Shown piece by piece: positions 25,563 through 33,392 of a stretch of 64,000 bases of DNA. The notes below the pieces were generated by a model. That model did no database searches. It worked only from the letters and a program-made list of their open reading frames with translations, and was not told the DNA's origin. The DNA is from 62-47 sp051954235 (lineage in GTDB: Bacteria; Pseudomonadota; Alphaproteobacteria; Rhizobiales; Xanthobacteraceae). Each line of letters begins with the position of its first letter. Position 1 is the stretch's first letter. The position numbers and the translations under genes are program-made. The DNA lies in the NCBI GenBank assembly GCA_051954235.1, contig JBQCHY010000005.1, positions 90,926 through 154,925 of the forward strand, in the 5' to 3' direction.

Positions 25563-27247
25563 CCGCCAACACCACCGCGACCTCCTCCGCTCCCGTCGTT
25601 CTCGACGTCAACGATCTCGCCATCTCGATCGGCAAGAAGGCTGACGCGCATCGCATCATCGACGGCGTCTCGATGCAAGTGCGGCAAGGCGAAACGCTGT
25701 GCGTGGTCGGCGAAAGCGGCTCCGGCAAGTCGGTGACGTCGCTGACCGTCATGGGCCTGCTGCCGAAGAAAGTGCTGGTGCCGACGCGCGGCAAGATCAC
25801 GCTGGCCGGCGAAGACATTCTTTCCGCCAGCGACCGCCGGCTGCGGCAGTTGCGCGCCACCACCATGGCGATGATCTTTCAGGAGCCGATGACCGCGCTC
25901 AACCCGGTGGTGCCGGTCGGCAAGCAGATCGACGAAGTTCTGCGCGCTCACACCAATCTGGATGCCCGCACGCGGCGCGAACGCATACTCGCGATGATGG
26001 AACAGGTGCGACTGCCGGACGTCGCGCGCATCTTCAAATCGTATCCGCACCAACTTTCCGGCGGGCAGCGCCAGCGCATCATGATCGCGATGGCGCTGGT
26101 GCTCGAACCGAAACTTCTGATCGCCGACGAGCCGACCACCGCGCTGGACGTCACCACGCAGAAGCAGATCCTGGCGTTGATCCGCGACCTGCAACGCGAT
26201 CACGGCACCGCCGTGCTGTTCATCACCCATGACATGGGCGTCGTGGCGGAAATCGCCGACCGCGTCGTAGTGATGCGCAAGGGTAAAGTGGTGGAAACCG
26301 GCGCGCTCGACGCCGTGCTGCGCGCGCCGACCATGGAATACACCCGTAACCTGCTGTCATCGGTGCCGAGCCTGATCCCGCGCGCGGCACGTCCCGCCTC
26401 CAGCGAACCGATCGTGCTGGAGACCGAAAGCCTCGGCAAAGTCTATCGCCAGCGCTCGACGTTCGGCGCCGCGCGCGAGGTTGCCGCCGCGCAGAACGTG
26501 ACACTGACGCTGCGCAAGGGCCGCACCCTCGGCATCGTCGGCGAAAGCGGCTCGGGCAAATCCACGGTGGCGCGTTGCATCGTGCGGCTGATCGATCCGA
26601 CCTCGGGCGAAGTCCGCCTCGCCGGTCAGGATATCTCGACCTTATCGCGTCCCGCGTTGCGGCCGCATCGCAAGCGCATTCAGATCGTGTTTCAGGACCC
26701 CTACCGCTCGCTCAACCCGCGCGTCACCGTCGGTGAAACCATTGCCGAAGGTCCCGTCAACTACGGCGTGCCGCATGCCGAAGCGATCAAGCGTGCCGGC
26801 GAGTTGCTCGAACTGGTCGACCTGCCGGCCGATGCCATCTCGCGCTATCCGCACCAATTCTCCGGCGGTCAGCGCCAGCGCATCGCGATTGCCCGCGCGC
26901 TGGCGCTCGATCCCGACGTGCTAGTGGCGGATGAAGCCGTCTCCGCGCTCGACGTCTCGGTGCAGGCGCAGGTCCTCGACCTGCTCGACGAGATTCAACA
27001 GCGGCTCGGCATCGCGCTGCTGTTCATCACCCACGACCTGCGCGTCGCCGCCCAAATCTGCGACGACGTGGTGGTGATGCAGCACGGCCGCGTCGTCGAA
27101 CAAGGTCCCGCCGGCGAAATTCTCACCAATCCGCAACAGGCCTACACCAAGCAGTTGCTCGAAGCCGCCCCCGGCCGCCACTGGGATTTTGCGAATTTCC
27201 GGCCGGTGAATGCAGAAAGCGCCATGGCCACGTCTGGAGCGAGTTGA
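25559..27247 (+). CDS. fused double ATPase of a peptide ABC importer (DppD-DppF fusion)
   Basis: 562 aa with two complete ABC ATPase domains in one chain, as in GsiA/YejF. Domain 1 (about 15-270): Walker A GESGSGKS, signature LSGGQRQRIMIAMAL, Walker B LLIADEPTTALD, H-loop ITHDMG. Domain 2 (about 290-545): Walker A GESGSGKST, signature FSGGQRQRIAIARAL, Walker B VLVADEAVSALD (Ala replaces the usual Pro), H-loop ITHDLR. Both sites look able to hydrolyse ATP. It powers uptake through the two upstream permeases, with the binding protein at 20276. Confidence 0.95.
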   Translation: MTANTTATSSAPVVLDVNDLAISIGKKADAHRIIDGVSMQVRQGETLCVVGESGSGKSVTSLTVMGLLPKKVLVPTRGKITLAGEDILSASDRRLRQLRATTMAMIFQEPMTALNPVVPVGKQIDEVLRAHTNLDARTRRERILAMMEQVRLPDVARIFKSYPHQLSGGQRQRIMIAMALVLEPKLLIADEPTTALDVTTQKQILALIRDLQRDHGTAVLFITHDMGVVAEIADRVVVMRKGKVVETGALDAVLRAPTMEYTRNLLSSVPSLIPRAARPASSEPIVLETESLGKVYRQRSTFGAAREVAAAQNVTLTLRKGRTLGIVGESGSGKSTVARCIVRLIDPTSGEVRLAGQDISTLSRPALRPHRKRIQIVFQDPYRSLNPRVTVGETIAEGPVNYGVPHAEAIKRAGELLELVDLPADAISRYPHQFSGGQRQRIAIARALALDPDVLVADEAVSALDVSVQAQVLDLLDEIQQRLGIALLFITHDLRVAAQICDDVVVMQHGRVVEQGPAGEILTNPQQAYTKQLLEAAPGRHWDFANFRPVNAESAMATSGAS

Positions 27248-27291
27248 ACTTCAAATGAAGTTGTTATCCTGAGTGCCTGACCGGAAAGTCG

Positions 27292-27453
27292 TTTTGTGTG
27301 CGGATTCGCAACATAAAGACCCGTCGTCCCCGCGAAGGCGGGGACCTATAACCCCTGGCGGTGCAATTGATGGGGTGCCTATCACAGACCACAATCGCTT
27401 TCCGCATCACAAACGACACGGCGTATGGGTCCCCGCCTTCGCGGGGACGACGC
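27292..27453. repeat. long palindromic intergenic repeat, family B, copy 3
   Basis: Flank TTTTGTGTGCGGATTCGCAA, left arm CGTCGTCCCCGCGAAGGCGG, right arm CCGCCTTCGCGGGGACGACG, inner CTATAACCCCTGGCGGTGCA. The arms carry matching changes (GAAGG/CCTTC instead of GCAGG/CCTGC), so pairing is kept. It lies inside the peptide operon, between the ATPase and M81 genes. Confidence 0.88.
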
Positions 27454-27536
27454 TGAGTATGACGTTTCGTCGCTTGCGCTCCTCGCGATGACGCGACTAA
27501 CGTTGTCGAATAACGACACTTCATCGGAATGACTTC

Positions 27537-29042
27537 ATGACCCGTATCGCCGTCGGCGGCTTTCTGCACGAGACCAACACCTTCGCGCCCACCAAGGCAA
27601 CCTATGCCGATTTCGTTCATGGCGGCGGCTGGCCGGCGATGACCCACGGCTCCGACGTGCTGAAAGTGATGCGCGGCATCAATGTCGGCCTCGCCGGTTT
27701 CGTCGATGATGCGGTCGCGCGCGGCTGGGAGTTGATCCCGACCATTGCCTGCGGCGCCAGTCCCTGCGCACATGTGACGAAGGATGCCTATGAGCGTGTC
27801 GCCAGGGAAATGGTCGACGGCATCGCCAATACCGGCGCGCTCGACGCGGTCTATCTCGATCTGCATGGCGCCATGGTCACCGAACATCTCGACGACGGCG
27901 AAGGCGAACTGCTGGCGCGCGTGCGAAAGGTGATCGGCAAGGATTTGCCGCTGGTGGTGAGCCTCGACCTGCACGCCAACGTCACGCCGGAAATGGTGCA
28001 GCATGCCGACGCGCTGATCGCCTATCGCACCTATCCGCATGTCGACATGGCCGACACCGGCCGCGCCTCGGCGAAACATCTCGCGCTGCTGCTGCAAAGC
28101 AAGCAGCGTTTCGCGAAAGCATTTCGCCAGTTGCCGTTCCTGATCCCGATCAGTTGGCAATGCACCTTCGATCAACCGACCAAAGGCATCTACGACAAGC
28201 TCGCGGCGCTGGAGAACGACGCGGTGCCGACGCTATCGTTCGCGCCGGGCTTTCCCGCCGCCGATTTCCCCGGCTGCGGCCCCACCGTGTTCGCCTATGG
28301 CCGCACGCAAGCGGATGCCGATGCGGCGGCCGATGCCGTCGCGCAACTGGTGATCGGTCACGAGGATGATTTCGACGGCAAGATTTATGCGCCCGACGAA
28401 GGCGTACAACACGCGATGCAGTTGGCGAAGACCGCGCGAAAACCGATCGTGATCGCCGACACGCAGGACAATCCCGGCGCCGGCGGCGATTCCGACACCA
28501 CCGGCATGCTGCGCGCGCTGGTGCGCAACAAGGCAACCCGCGCCGCGACCGGCGCGATCTACGACCCCGCGTCTGCGAAAGCGGCGCACGAGGCCGGCGA
28601 AGGCGCGACCGTGACGCTTGCGCTCGGGGGCAAGTCCGGCATTCCCGGCGATGCGCCGTATGAGGCCACGTTCGTCGTCGAGAAGCTGTCGGACGGCCGG
28701 TTCAACGCGCCCGGCCCTTACTACGGCGGACGCGACATGGACATGGGCCCGTCCGCCTGCCTGCGTATCGACGACGTCCGCGTCGTGGTGTCGTCGCACA
28801 AGGCGCAACTCGCCGATCAGGCGATGTATCGCTATGTCGGGATCGAACCGACCGAACAGGCAATCCTCGTCAACAAAAGCTCGGTGCACTTCCGCGCCGA
28901 TTTTCAGCCGATCGCCGAGACGCTGCTGATCTGCGCCGCGCCCGGCGCGATGCCGGCAGATACCGCGTCGCTGCCATGGACGCGATTGCGCCCCGGCATC
29001 CGGATCAAGCCGAACGGGCCGCCCTTCGCACCGAAAGGCTGA
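27537..29042 (+). CDS. M81 family metallopeptidase (MlrC, microcystinase C-like)
   Basis: A 501-residue protein of the M81/MlrC family. The N-terminal FLHETNTFAP, DLHGAM and SLDLHANVTPEM motifs hold the expected zinc ligands, and ADTQDNPGAGGDSDTTGM marks the C-terminal domain. MlrC completes microcystin breakdown in sphingomonads by cleaving the linear tetrapeptide and Adda; the many relatives elsewhere act on unknown peptide-like substrates. No signal peptide, so it should act in the cytoplasm after import. It is preceded by a family B repeat, so it may have its own promoter or be the last gene of the peptide operon. Confidence 0.92.
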   Translation: MTRIAVGGFLHETNTFAPTKATYADFVHGGGWPAMTHGSDVLKVMRGINVGLAGFVDDAVARGWELIPTIACGASPCAHVTKDAYERVAREMVDGIANTGALDAVYLDLHGAMVTEHLDDGEGELLARVRKVIGKDLPLVVSLDLHANVTPEMVQHADALIAYRTYPHVDMADTGRASAKHLALLLQSKQRFAKAFRQLPFLIPISWQCTFDQPTKGIYDKLAALENDAVPTLSFAPGFPAADFPGCGPTVFAYGRTQADADAAADAVAQLVIGHEDDFDGKIYAPDEGVQHAMQLAKTARKPIVIADTQDNPGAGGDSDTTGMLRALVRNKATRAATGAIYDPASAKAAHEAGEGATVTLALGGKSGIPGDAPYEATFVVEKLSDGRFNAPGPYYGGRDMDMGPSACLRIDDVRVVVSSHKAQLADQAMYRYVGIEPTEQAILVNKSSVHFRADFQPIAETLLICAAPGAMPADTASLPWTRLRPGIRIKPNGPPFAPKG

Positions 29043-29063
29043 GAGCACCCCGGCCTCATATGG

Positions 29064-29078
29064 TTAACCGTTGGTTGA
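29064..29078 (+). promoter_or_regulatory. near-consensus CtrA-type box before the L,D-transpeptidase gene
   Basis: TTAA-CCGTTGG-TTGA differs by one base from TTAA-N7-TTAA. It overlaps a possible -35 (TTGACG). The start codon is 45 bases downstream. Confidence 0.3.
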
Positions 29079-29123
29079 CGATCCTGCTTTAGCGTAGGGA
29101 ACCCTTCGCGAGCGGGATTGACC

Positions 29124-30422
29124 ATGAAACGCGCGCTTTTCGTACTTGCAGCCGCCGTATTAGCCGGGACCGGGCCGTCATATGGCGAGCCCCCCGCGCC
29201 GAAGCCGGCAACGCCAACGCAAACCGCCAAGGAAAAGCCCGCGCCGCAGGCCATCGCTCCGACGCCCGCGACCAAAACGACGAGCAACCTGCCCGGATCG
29301 ATTGAGCCGACCTTCGATCAGGGCACGGCCGGACGCCTCAAGGAGGCGATCCAGAAATATGCCGCCATCGCCGCGCGCGGCGGGTGGCCGAAGATTCCAA
29401 CGGACGCGAAATTCGCGGTAGGCACGGCCGGCGCGAACGACACCCTGCTGCGCCAACGATTGATCGCCGGCGGCGACCTCGCCGCCGATCAGGCATCGGG
29501 CGCATTCGACGCCGAGATGGTCGCGGCCATCAAGCGTTTCCAGACACGCCACGGGCTTCCGCAGACCGGAACGGTCGGTCCGAAAACCATGGCCGCGCTC
29601 AACGTCCCCGTCGAGGAACGCCGCAAGCAACTCGAAGCCTCGTTGCTGCGCACCTCCGCGATCGGCTTCGGCTTCGGGACGCGGTTCGTCGCCGTCAACA
29701 TTCCGGCCGCCTATGTCGAGGCGGTGGAGAACGACAAGGTCGTCCATCGCTATCGTGTCGTCGTCGGCAAGACGGAGAAGCCGTCGCCGACGGTTTCGGC
29801 GGAGATCACCGACATCAATCTCAACCCGCGCTGGACGGTGCCCGCCTCGATCACGAAGAACGAAATCGCCAACCACATGCGCAAGGATCCGACTTACCTC
29901 AGCCGGATGCACATGCAGCTTTACGACGAGCACGATGCCGTCGTCGATCCGGCCACGGTGAACTGGAATGCCGACAAGGCACCGGGCGTCGTCGTGCGCC
30001 AGGATCCCGGATCGTGGAACGCGCTGGGCGAACTGAAGATCAACATGCCTAACGCCTATGCCGTCTACATGCATGACACCAATCAGCGCAGTCTGCTGAG
30101 CCGCGATTACCGCTTCGACTCTCACGGCTGCGTCCGCGTCGATCAGGTTCGCGATCTGGCGGCATGGCTGTTGCAGGACACTCCCGGATGGGATCGCGCC
30201 AAAATCGACTTTGCGATCGCCTCCGGCGAACGCCAGAGCATCGCGCTGGCGAAGAAGGTGCCGGTGGCGTGGATCTATCTCACCGGATGGATGACCCGCG
30301 ATGGCGTCGTTCATTTCAGGGACGACGTCTACGATCAGGACGATCAGTTGCTGGACGCGACCGCCGAGGAGAAGGCGTTCTTCGAACAGGCCCAGCGCAA
30401 CTCCGACAAGAGCACGAACTGA
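29124..30422 (+). CDS. L,D-transpeptidase with peptidoglycan-binding domain (YcbB-like)
   Basis: A periplasmic enzyme that makes 3-3 crosslinks in peptidoglycan or attaches proteins to it. 432 aa. Signal peptide (residues 1-22), a Pro/Ala/Lys-rich linker, a PG_binding_1 domain (about 130-175; FQTRHGLPQTGTVGPKTMAAL) and a YkuD catalytic domain with the nucleophile C336 in DSHGCVRVDQV. The C-terminal YLTGWMTRDGVVHFRDDVYD matches the large YcbB-type group. The ATG at 29124 is preferred to the TTG two codons upstream. Confidence 0.94.
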   Translation: MKRALFVLAAAVLAGTGPSYGEPPAPKPATPTQTAKEKPAPQAIAPTPATKTTSNLPGSIEPTFDQGTAGRLKEAIQKYAAIAARGGWPKIPTDAKFAVGTAGANDTLLRQRLIAGGDLAADQASGAFDAEMVAAIKRFQTRHGLPQTGTVGPKTMAALNVPVEERRKQLEASLLRTSAIGFGFGTRFVAVNIPAAYVEAVENDKVVHRYRVVVGKTEKPSPTVSAEITDINLNPRWTVPASITKNEIANHMRKDPTYLSRMHMQLYDEHDAVVDPATVNWNADKAPGVVVRQDPGSWNALGELKINMPNAYAVYMHDTNQRSLLSRDYRFDSHGCVRVDQVRDLAAWLLQDTPGWDRAKIDFAIASGERQSIALAKKVPVAWIYLTGWMTRDGVVHFRDDVYDQDDQLLDATAEEKAFFEQAQRNSDKSTN

Positions 30423-30485
30423 GGTCGACGACACGAACGACGCCGGCAAAGCATTGTCGCATCGCAAGCAGGATAGCACCCGGCC

Positions 30486-31154
30486 ATGATGCCTTTTCCC
30501 GGTAGCGTCGGAAATGTCGATAACATCGCGCTGCTGATATCGGCGGTCGCCGCGGTTCTCTATTTGCTCATGCTGGGACGAGGAACCTCGTGGTGGCTCT
30601 CCCTCGCTAAAACGCTATCGACCTCCCTCCTTGCACTCATCGCCTGGCGCATGGGCGGCCCCGTGTTGCTTGTCGCGGGATTGGCTCTGAGCGCCCTCGG
30701 CGATCTGTTCCTGTCACGGGACGGTGAAAAAGCCTTTATTAGCGGACTGGTCAGCTTCCTCGTCGCGCACGTGGCCTACATCGTGCTGTTCGCCAGCATT
30801 GGGCAAAGCCCGGCGGTGCTTTTATCCATGCCGCTTGTTCTGCCGGCGGTGGGCTTGATCGCGATCAGCCTGGCTCTGCTTCGGATCATCTTGCGACACG
30901 TCTCGGACGAATTACGCCTGCCGGTGATGGTCTATTGCACGGCGTTGGTGCTGATGGGGCTGACGGCACTTGCCACCGAACGATCGCTGCTGATCGCCGG
31001 CGCGATGATGTTCGTGGCCTCGGATGCAATCCTGGCGTGGGAGAAATTCGTGGAGCCCGCGACATCCCCGCGCAAGCCGCCGATGCGGTTCGCGGTCTGG
31101 GTGCTTTACTACGCCGCGCAGGTCACGTTCCTGCTTGCCTTCGCGATGCGCTGA
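30486..31154 (+). CDS. YhhN family membrane protein (lysoplasmalogenase-like)
   Basis: A 222-residue integral membrane protein with about eight hydrophobic helices. The family motifs LALSALGDLFLSRDG and FVASDAILAWEKF carry the conserved Asp residues of the YhhN/TMEM86 family. Mammalian TMEM86B is a lysoplasmalogenase; the bacterial members are poorly characterised, so the reaction here is uncertain. It lies 63 bases after the L,D-transpeptidase gene and could be transcribed with it. Confidence 0.85.
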   Translation: MMPFPGSVGNVDNIALLISAVAAVLYLLMLGRGTSWWLSLAKTLSTSLLALIAWRMGGPVLLVAGLALSALGDLFLSRDGEKAFISGLVSFLVAHVAYIVLFASIGQSPAVLLSMPLVLPAVGLIAISLALLRIILRHVSDELRLPVMVYCTALVLMGLTALATERSLLIAGAMMFVASDAILAWEKFVEPATSPRKPPMRFAVWVLYYAAQVTFLLAFAMR

Positions 31155-31252
31155 TCCCGAGCAAGCGACAAGTCACAAAACCCCGGCAATTTTGGTCCCC
31201 ACCGTGTCGCCGGCGCGCAAATCCGAGGGTGATTGCAGGACAGCGCGGGCAA

Positions 31253-31341
31253 TGGTGCGGGCGACCGGAATCGAACCGGTACAGGCCTTATGGCCCTACG
31301 GATTTTAAGTCCGTTGCGTCTACCAATTTCGCCACGCCCGC
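31253..31341 (-). tRNA. tRNA-Leu (anticodon UAA)
   Basis: 89 bases including an encoded CCA. Acceptor GCGGGCG pairs with CGCCCGC. The anticodon arm reads ACGGACTTAAAATCCGT with anticodon TAA. A long variable arm (GGGCC-ATAA-GGCC) marks a class II tRNA, and the T-arm is CCGGTTCGATTCCGG. It decodes UUA/UUG leucine codons. Confidence 0.97.
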
Positions 31342-31342
31342 C

Positions 31343-31377
31343 TGCTTTTCTTTTCAATGACTTAGAAAAGAAAAGCA
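31343..31377. repeat. perfect 13-bp inverted repeat next to the tRNA-Leu 5' end
   Basis: TGCTTTTCTTTTC and GAAAAGAAAAGCA are exact inverses with a 9-base loop, starting two bases from the tRNA 5' end. On the minus strand it would form a hairpin in the tRNA precursor leader. Confidence 0.7.
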
Positions 31378-31413
31378 ACCGTCTCCGTGCAAAACATCCA
31401 TGGGGAGACGGTT
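31377..31413. repeat. second perfect inverted repeat upstream of tRNA-Leu
   Basis: AACCGTCTCC and GGAGACGGTT are exact 10-bp inverses with a 17-base loop, directly abutting the previous hairpin. Read on the minus strand it is followed by GCTTTTCTTTT, so it resembles an intrinsic terminator placed ahead of the tRNA. Confidence 0.65.
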
Positions 31414-31566
31414 GGTTACAGACTTGGGCGAAACGTAGCGTCTTGCGTGAACACGCGACACCGGATGACGGGGCAGTCGGTCCTATCGCGCAAGTCAGCG
31501 TTTCCCGAGCGCTTCACCTGACTGCCGATAAGATCCCGCCGCCCCGACCATCACATCAAATTTCAG

Positions 31567-31872
31567 CTATCGCCAGCCGCCGTAAAAACGAGGGCCGTAG
31601 TAGCTGTGCCGGTAGTGACGGTACGGCCCGCCGTAATAGCCGTAGCGCGGCGCGCTGTAGCCATAGTAGCCGTAGGAGCGATAGGGATTTGGCCGCCACC
31701 AGCATCGGCCCCAGTCGTTGCAAACCCAACGGACCTGATCGACGCCCGCTGGCGCTGAGACTGCGGGCGCTAGCGTCATGGCATTCGCGGACGGCGCGGT
31801 CGACAGGCCAAAGGTTACGGCAACGGCGAGAGCCGCCGCGCCGCTGGTGAGAGTGTTCTTGATCGATGACAT
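31567..31872 (-). CDS. small secreted Tyr/Gly-rich protein
   Basis: A 101-residue protein. The ATG at 31872 has GGAGG 5 bases upstream and is chosen over starts up to 31950. A signal peptide is clear (MSSIKNTLTSGAAALAVAV, cleavage near SANA). The mature part has a short conserved block VRWVCNDWGRCWWRPN with two cysteines, then a low-complexity tail of Tyr, Gly, Arg, Pro and His. Proteins of this type are common in Bradyrhizobium relatives; their function is unknown. It has a free-standing location. Confidence 0.75.
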   Translation of the reverse strand: MSSIKNTLTSGAAALAVAVTFGLSTAPSANAMTLAPAVSAPAGVDQVRWVCNDWGRCWWRPNPYRSYGYYGYSAPRYGYYGGPYRHYRHSYYGPRFYGGWR

Positions 31873-32225
31873 GGTCGCCTCCATTGAAAGAGCGACCATC
31901 TTGTAAATGACATCGATTGAAGCCATGCTGAACCCGCCGTTGCCGGACATTCATCGAGAATCGAACACGGACGCACGGGACTGCCTCACGGTTGTGAAAG
32001 GCAGCCCTCTTCGCGCATTGCCCCGATGATCGCGACCCGCGCGCCGCAGACAGCCCGCCAAGCGTGGAGCAGCCATGAATGGCACGGCCGCGCATTGACT
32101 TGACCCTCGCGCGGGCGCGGCCGAAGATGCGTTCCGCATGATGCACGGAACCGGCGCGCAATGGCGACGATCCCGATGCATCCGCGCCCGCCGCAGGCCA
32201 AAATCACAGACGAACGGAAACACCC
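31873..32225. other. 353-base intergenic region
   Basis: It lies between the divergent small secreted protein (-) and the M20 hydrolase (+). A modest stem-loop is seen around 31977-32007 (GACTGCC / GGCAGCC type). I see no gene, named repeat or clear operator. Both promoters must be here. Confidence 0.4.
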
Positions 32226-33392
32226 ATGCCCACCATCGAGCGTATTGAAGGCTTTGCCGACGAACTGACCGCGATCCGCCGCGATCTTCATGCCCATCCC
32301 GAAATCGGCTTCGAGGAAAAGCGCACCTCCGGCATCGTCGCCGACAAGCTCGCGCAATGGGGCATCGAAGTGCATCGCGGGCTCGGCGGCACCGGCGTGG
32401 TCGGCGTGCTCAAGGGCAACGGCAGCGGCAACAAGCGGATCGGCCTGCGCGCCGACATGGACGCACTGCCGATGGAGGAAAACACCAACCTGCCGTGGCG
32501 CTCGACCATTCCCGGCCGCTTCCACGGCTGCGGCCACGATGGCCACACCACCATTCTGCTCGGCACCGCGCGCTATCTCGCGGAGACGAGGAATTTCGAC
32601 GGCACTGTGCATTTCATCTTCCAGCCGGCCGAGGAAGGCCTCGGTGGCGCGCGCGCCATGCTGAAGGACGGCCTGTTCGAGAAATTTCCGTGCGACGAAA
32701 TCTACGGCATTCATAACGCCCCGGACCTCAAGCATGGCGAGTTGGTGATCTCGCCCGGCCCCAGCATGGCCAGCGCCGATTTTTTCGACATCACCATCAC
32801 CGGCTTTGGCGCGCACGGCGCGATGCCGGAGCGTTCACGCGATCCGGTGGTGATCGCGATGAATCTCGGCCAGGCCTTGCAAAGCATCGTCAGCCGCAAC
32901 GTCGATCCGCTGCACGCCGCGGTCCTGTCGATCACGCAGATCCACGCCGGCTCCGCCTACAACGTGATCCCGAACGAAGCCACTCTCGCCGGCACCGTCC
33001 GCACTTTCGACCAACCCACCCGCATGCAAATCCGCGAGCGCATGAAGACCATCGCCGCCGGCATGGCGCAGGCGTTCAATGTGGAGATCAAGGTCGAAAT
33101 TCGCGACATCTTCAGCGTGCTGATCAACAGCGACGAGCATTCCAAGGTGGTGTTCGACGTTGCGCGCACCGTGCTCGATCCCAAGAACGTTGCCATCAAG
33201 GAAACGCCGCGCATGGGCAGCGAGGATTTCGCCGACATGCTGCTCGCGGTGCCCGGCGCTTACTTCTGGCTCGGCCACGACGGCTCGGTGCCGGTGCATA
33301 ATCCCGGCTTCACCCTCGACGACAAGATTTTGCCGATCGGCGCCAGCATGTTCGCGCGCATCATTGAGACGCGACTGCCGGTGTCGGCATGA
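32226..33392 (+). CDS. M20 family amidohydrolase (HipO/AbgB type)
   Basis: A cytoplasmic metal-dependent amidohydrolase, 388 aa. Motifs: RRDLHAHPEIGFEE, GLRADMDALPMEE, GRFHGCGHDGHTTILLG (with Cys and His metal ligands), FQPAEEGLGGA and the C-terminal GSEDFADML. This is the hippurate / N-acyl-amino-acid hydrolase branch, unlike the M20 gene at 22406. It overlaps the amidase gene by four bases (ATGA), so both probably act on amide substrates in one pathway. Confidence 0.93.
   Translation: MPTIERIEGFADELTAIRRDLHAHPEIGFEEKRTSGIVADKLAQWGIEVHRGLGGTGVVGVLKGNGSGNKRIGLRADMDALPMEENTNLPWRSTIPGRFHGCGHDGHTTILLGTARYLAETRNFDGTVHFIFQPAEEGLGGARAMLKDGLFEKFPCDEIYGIHNAPDLKHGELVISPGPSMASADFFDITITGFGAHGAMPERSRDPVVIAMNLGQALQSIVSRNVDPLHAAVLSITQIHAGSAYNVIPNEATLAGTVRTFDQPTRMQIRERMKTIAAGMAQAFNVEIKVEIRDIFSVLINSDEHSKVVFDVARTVLDPKNVAIKETPRMGSEDFADMLLAVPGAYFWLGHDGSVPVHNPGFTLDDKILPIGASMFARIIETRLPVSA

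Noticed and set aside
31253..31341. tRNA-Leu as an attachment site of an integrated island
   Set aside because: No integrase, no direct repeat of the tRNA 3' end and no change in composition was seen on either side within the window.
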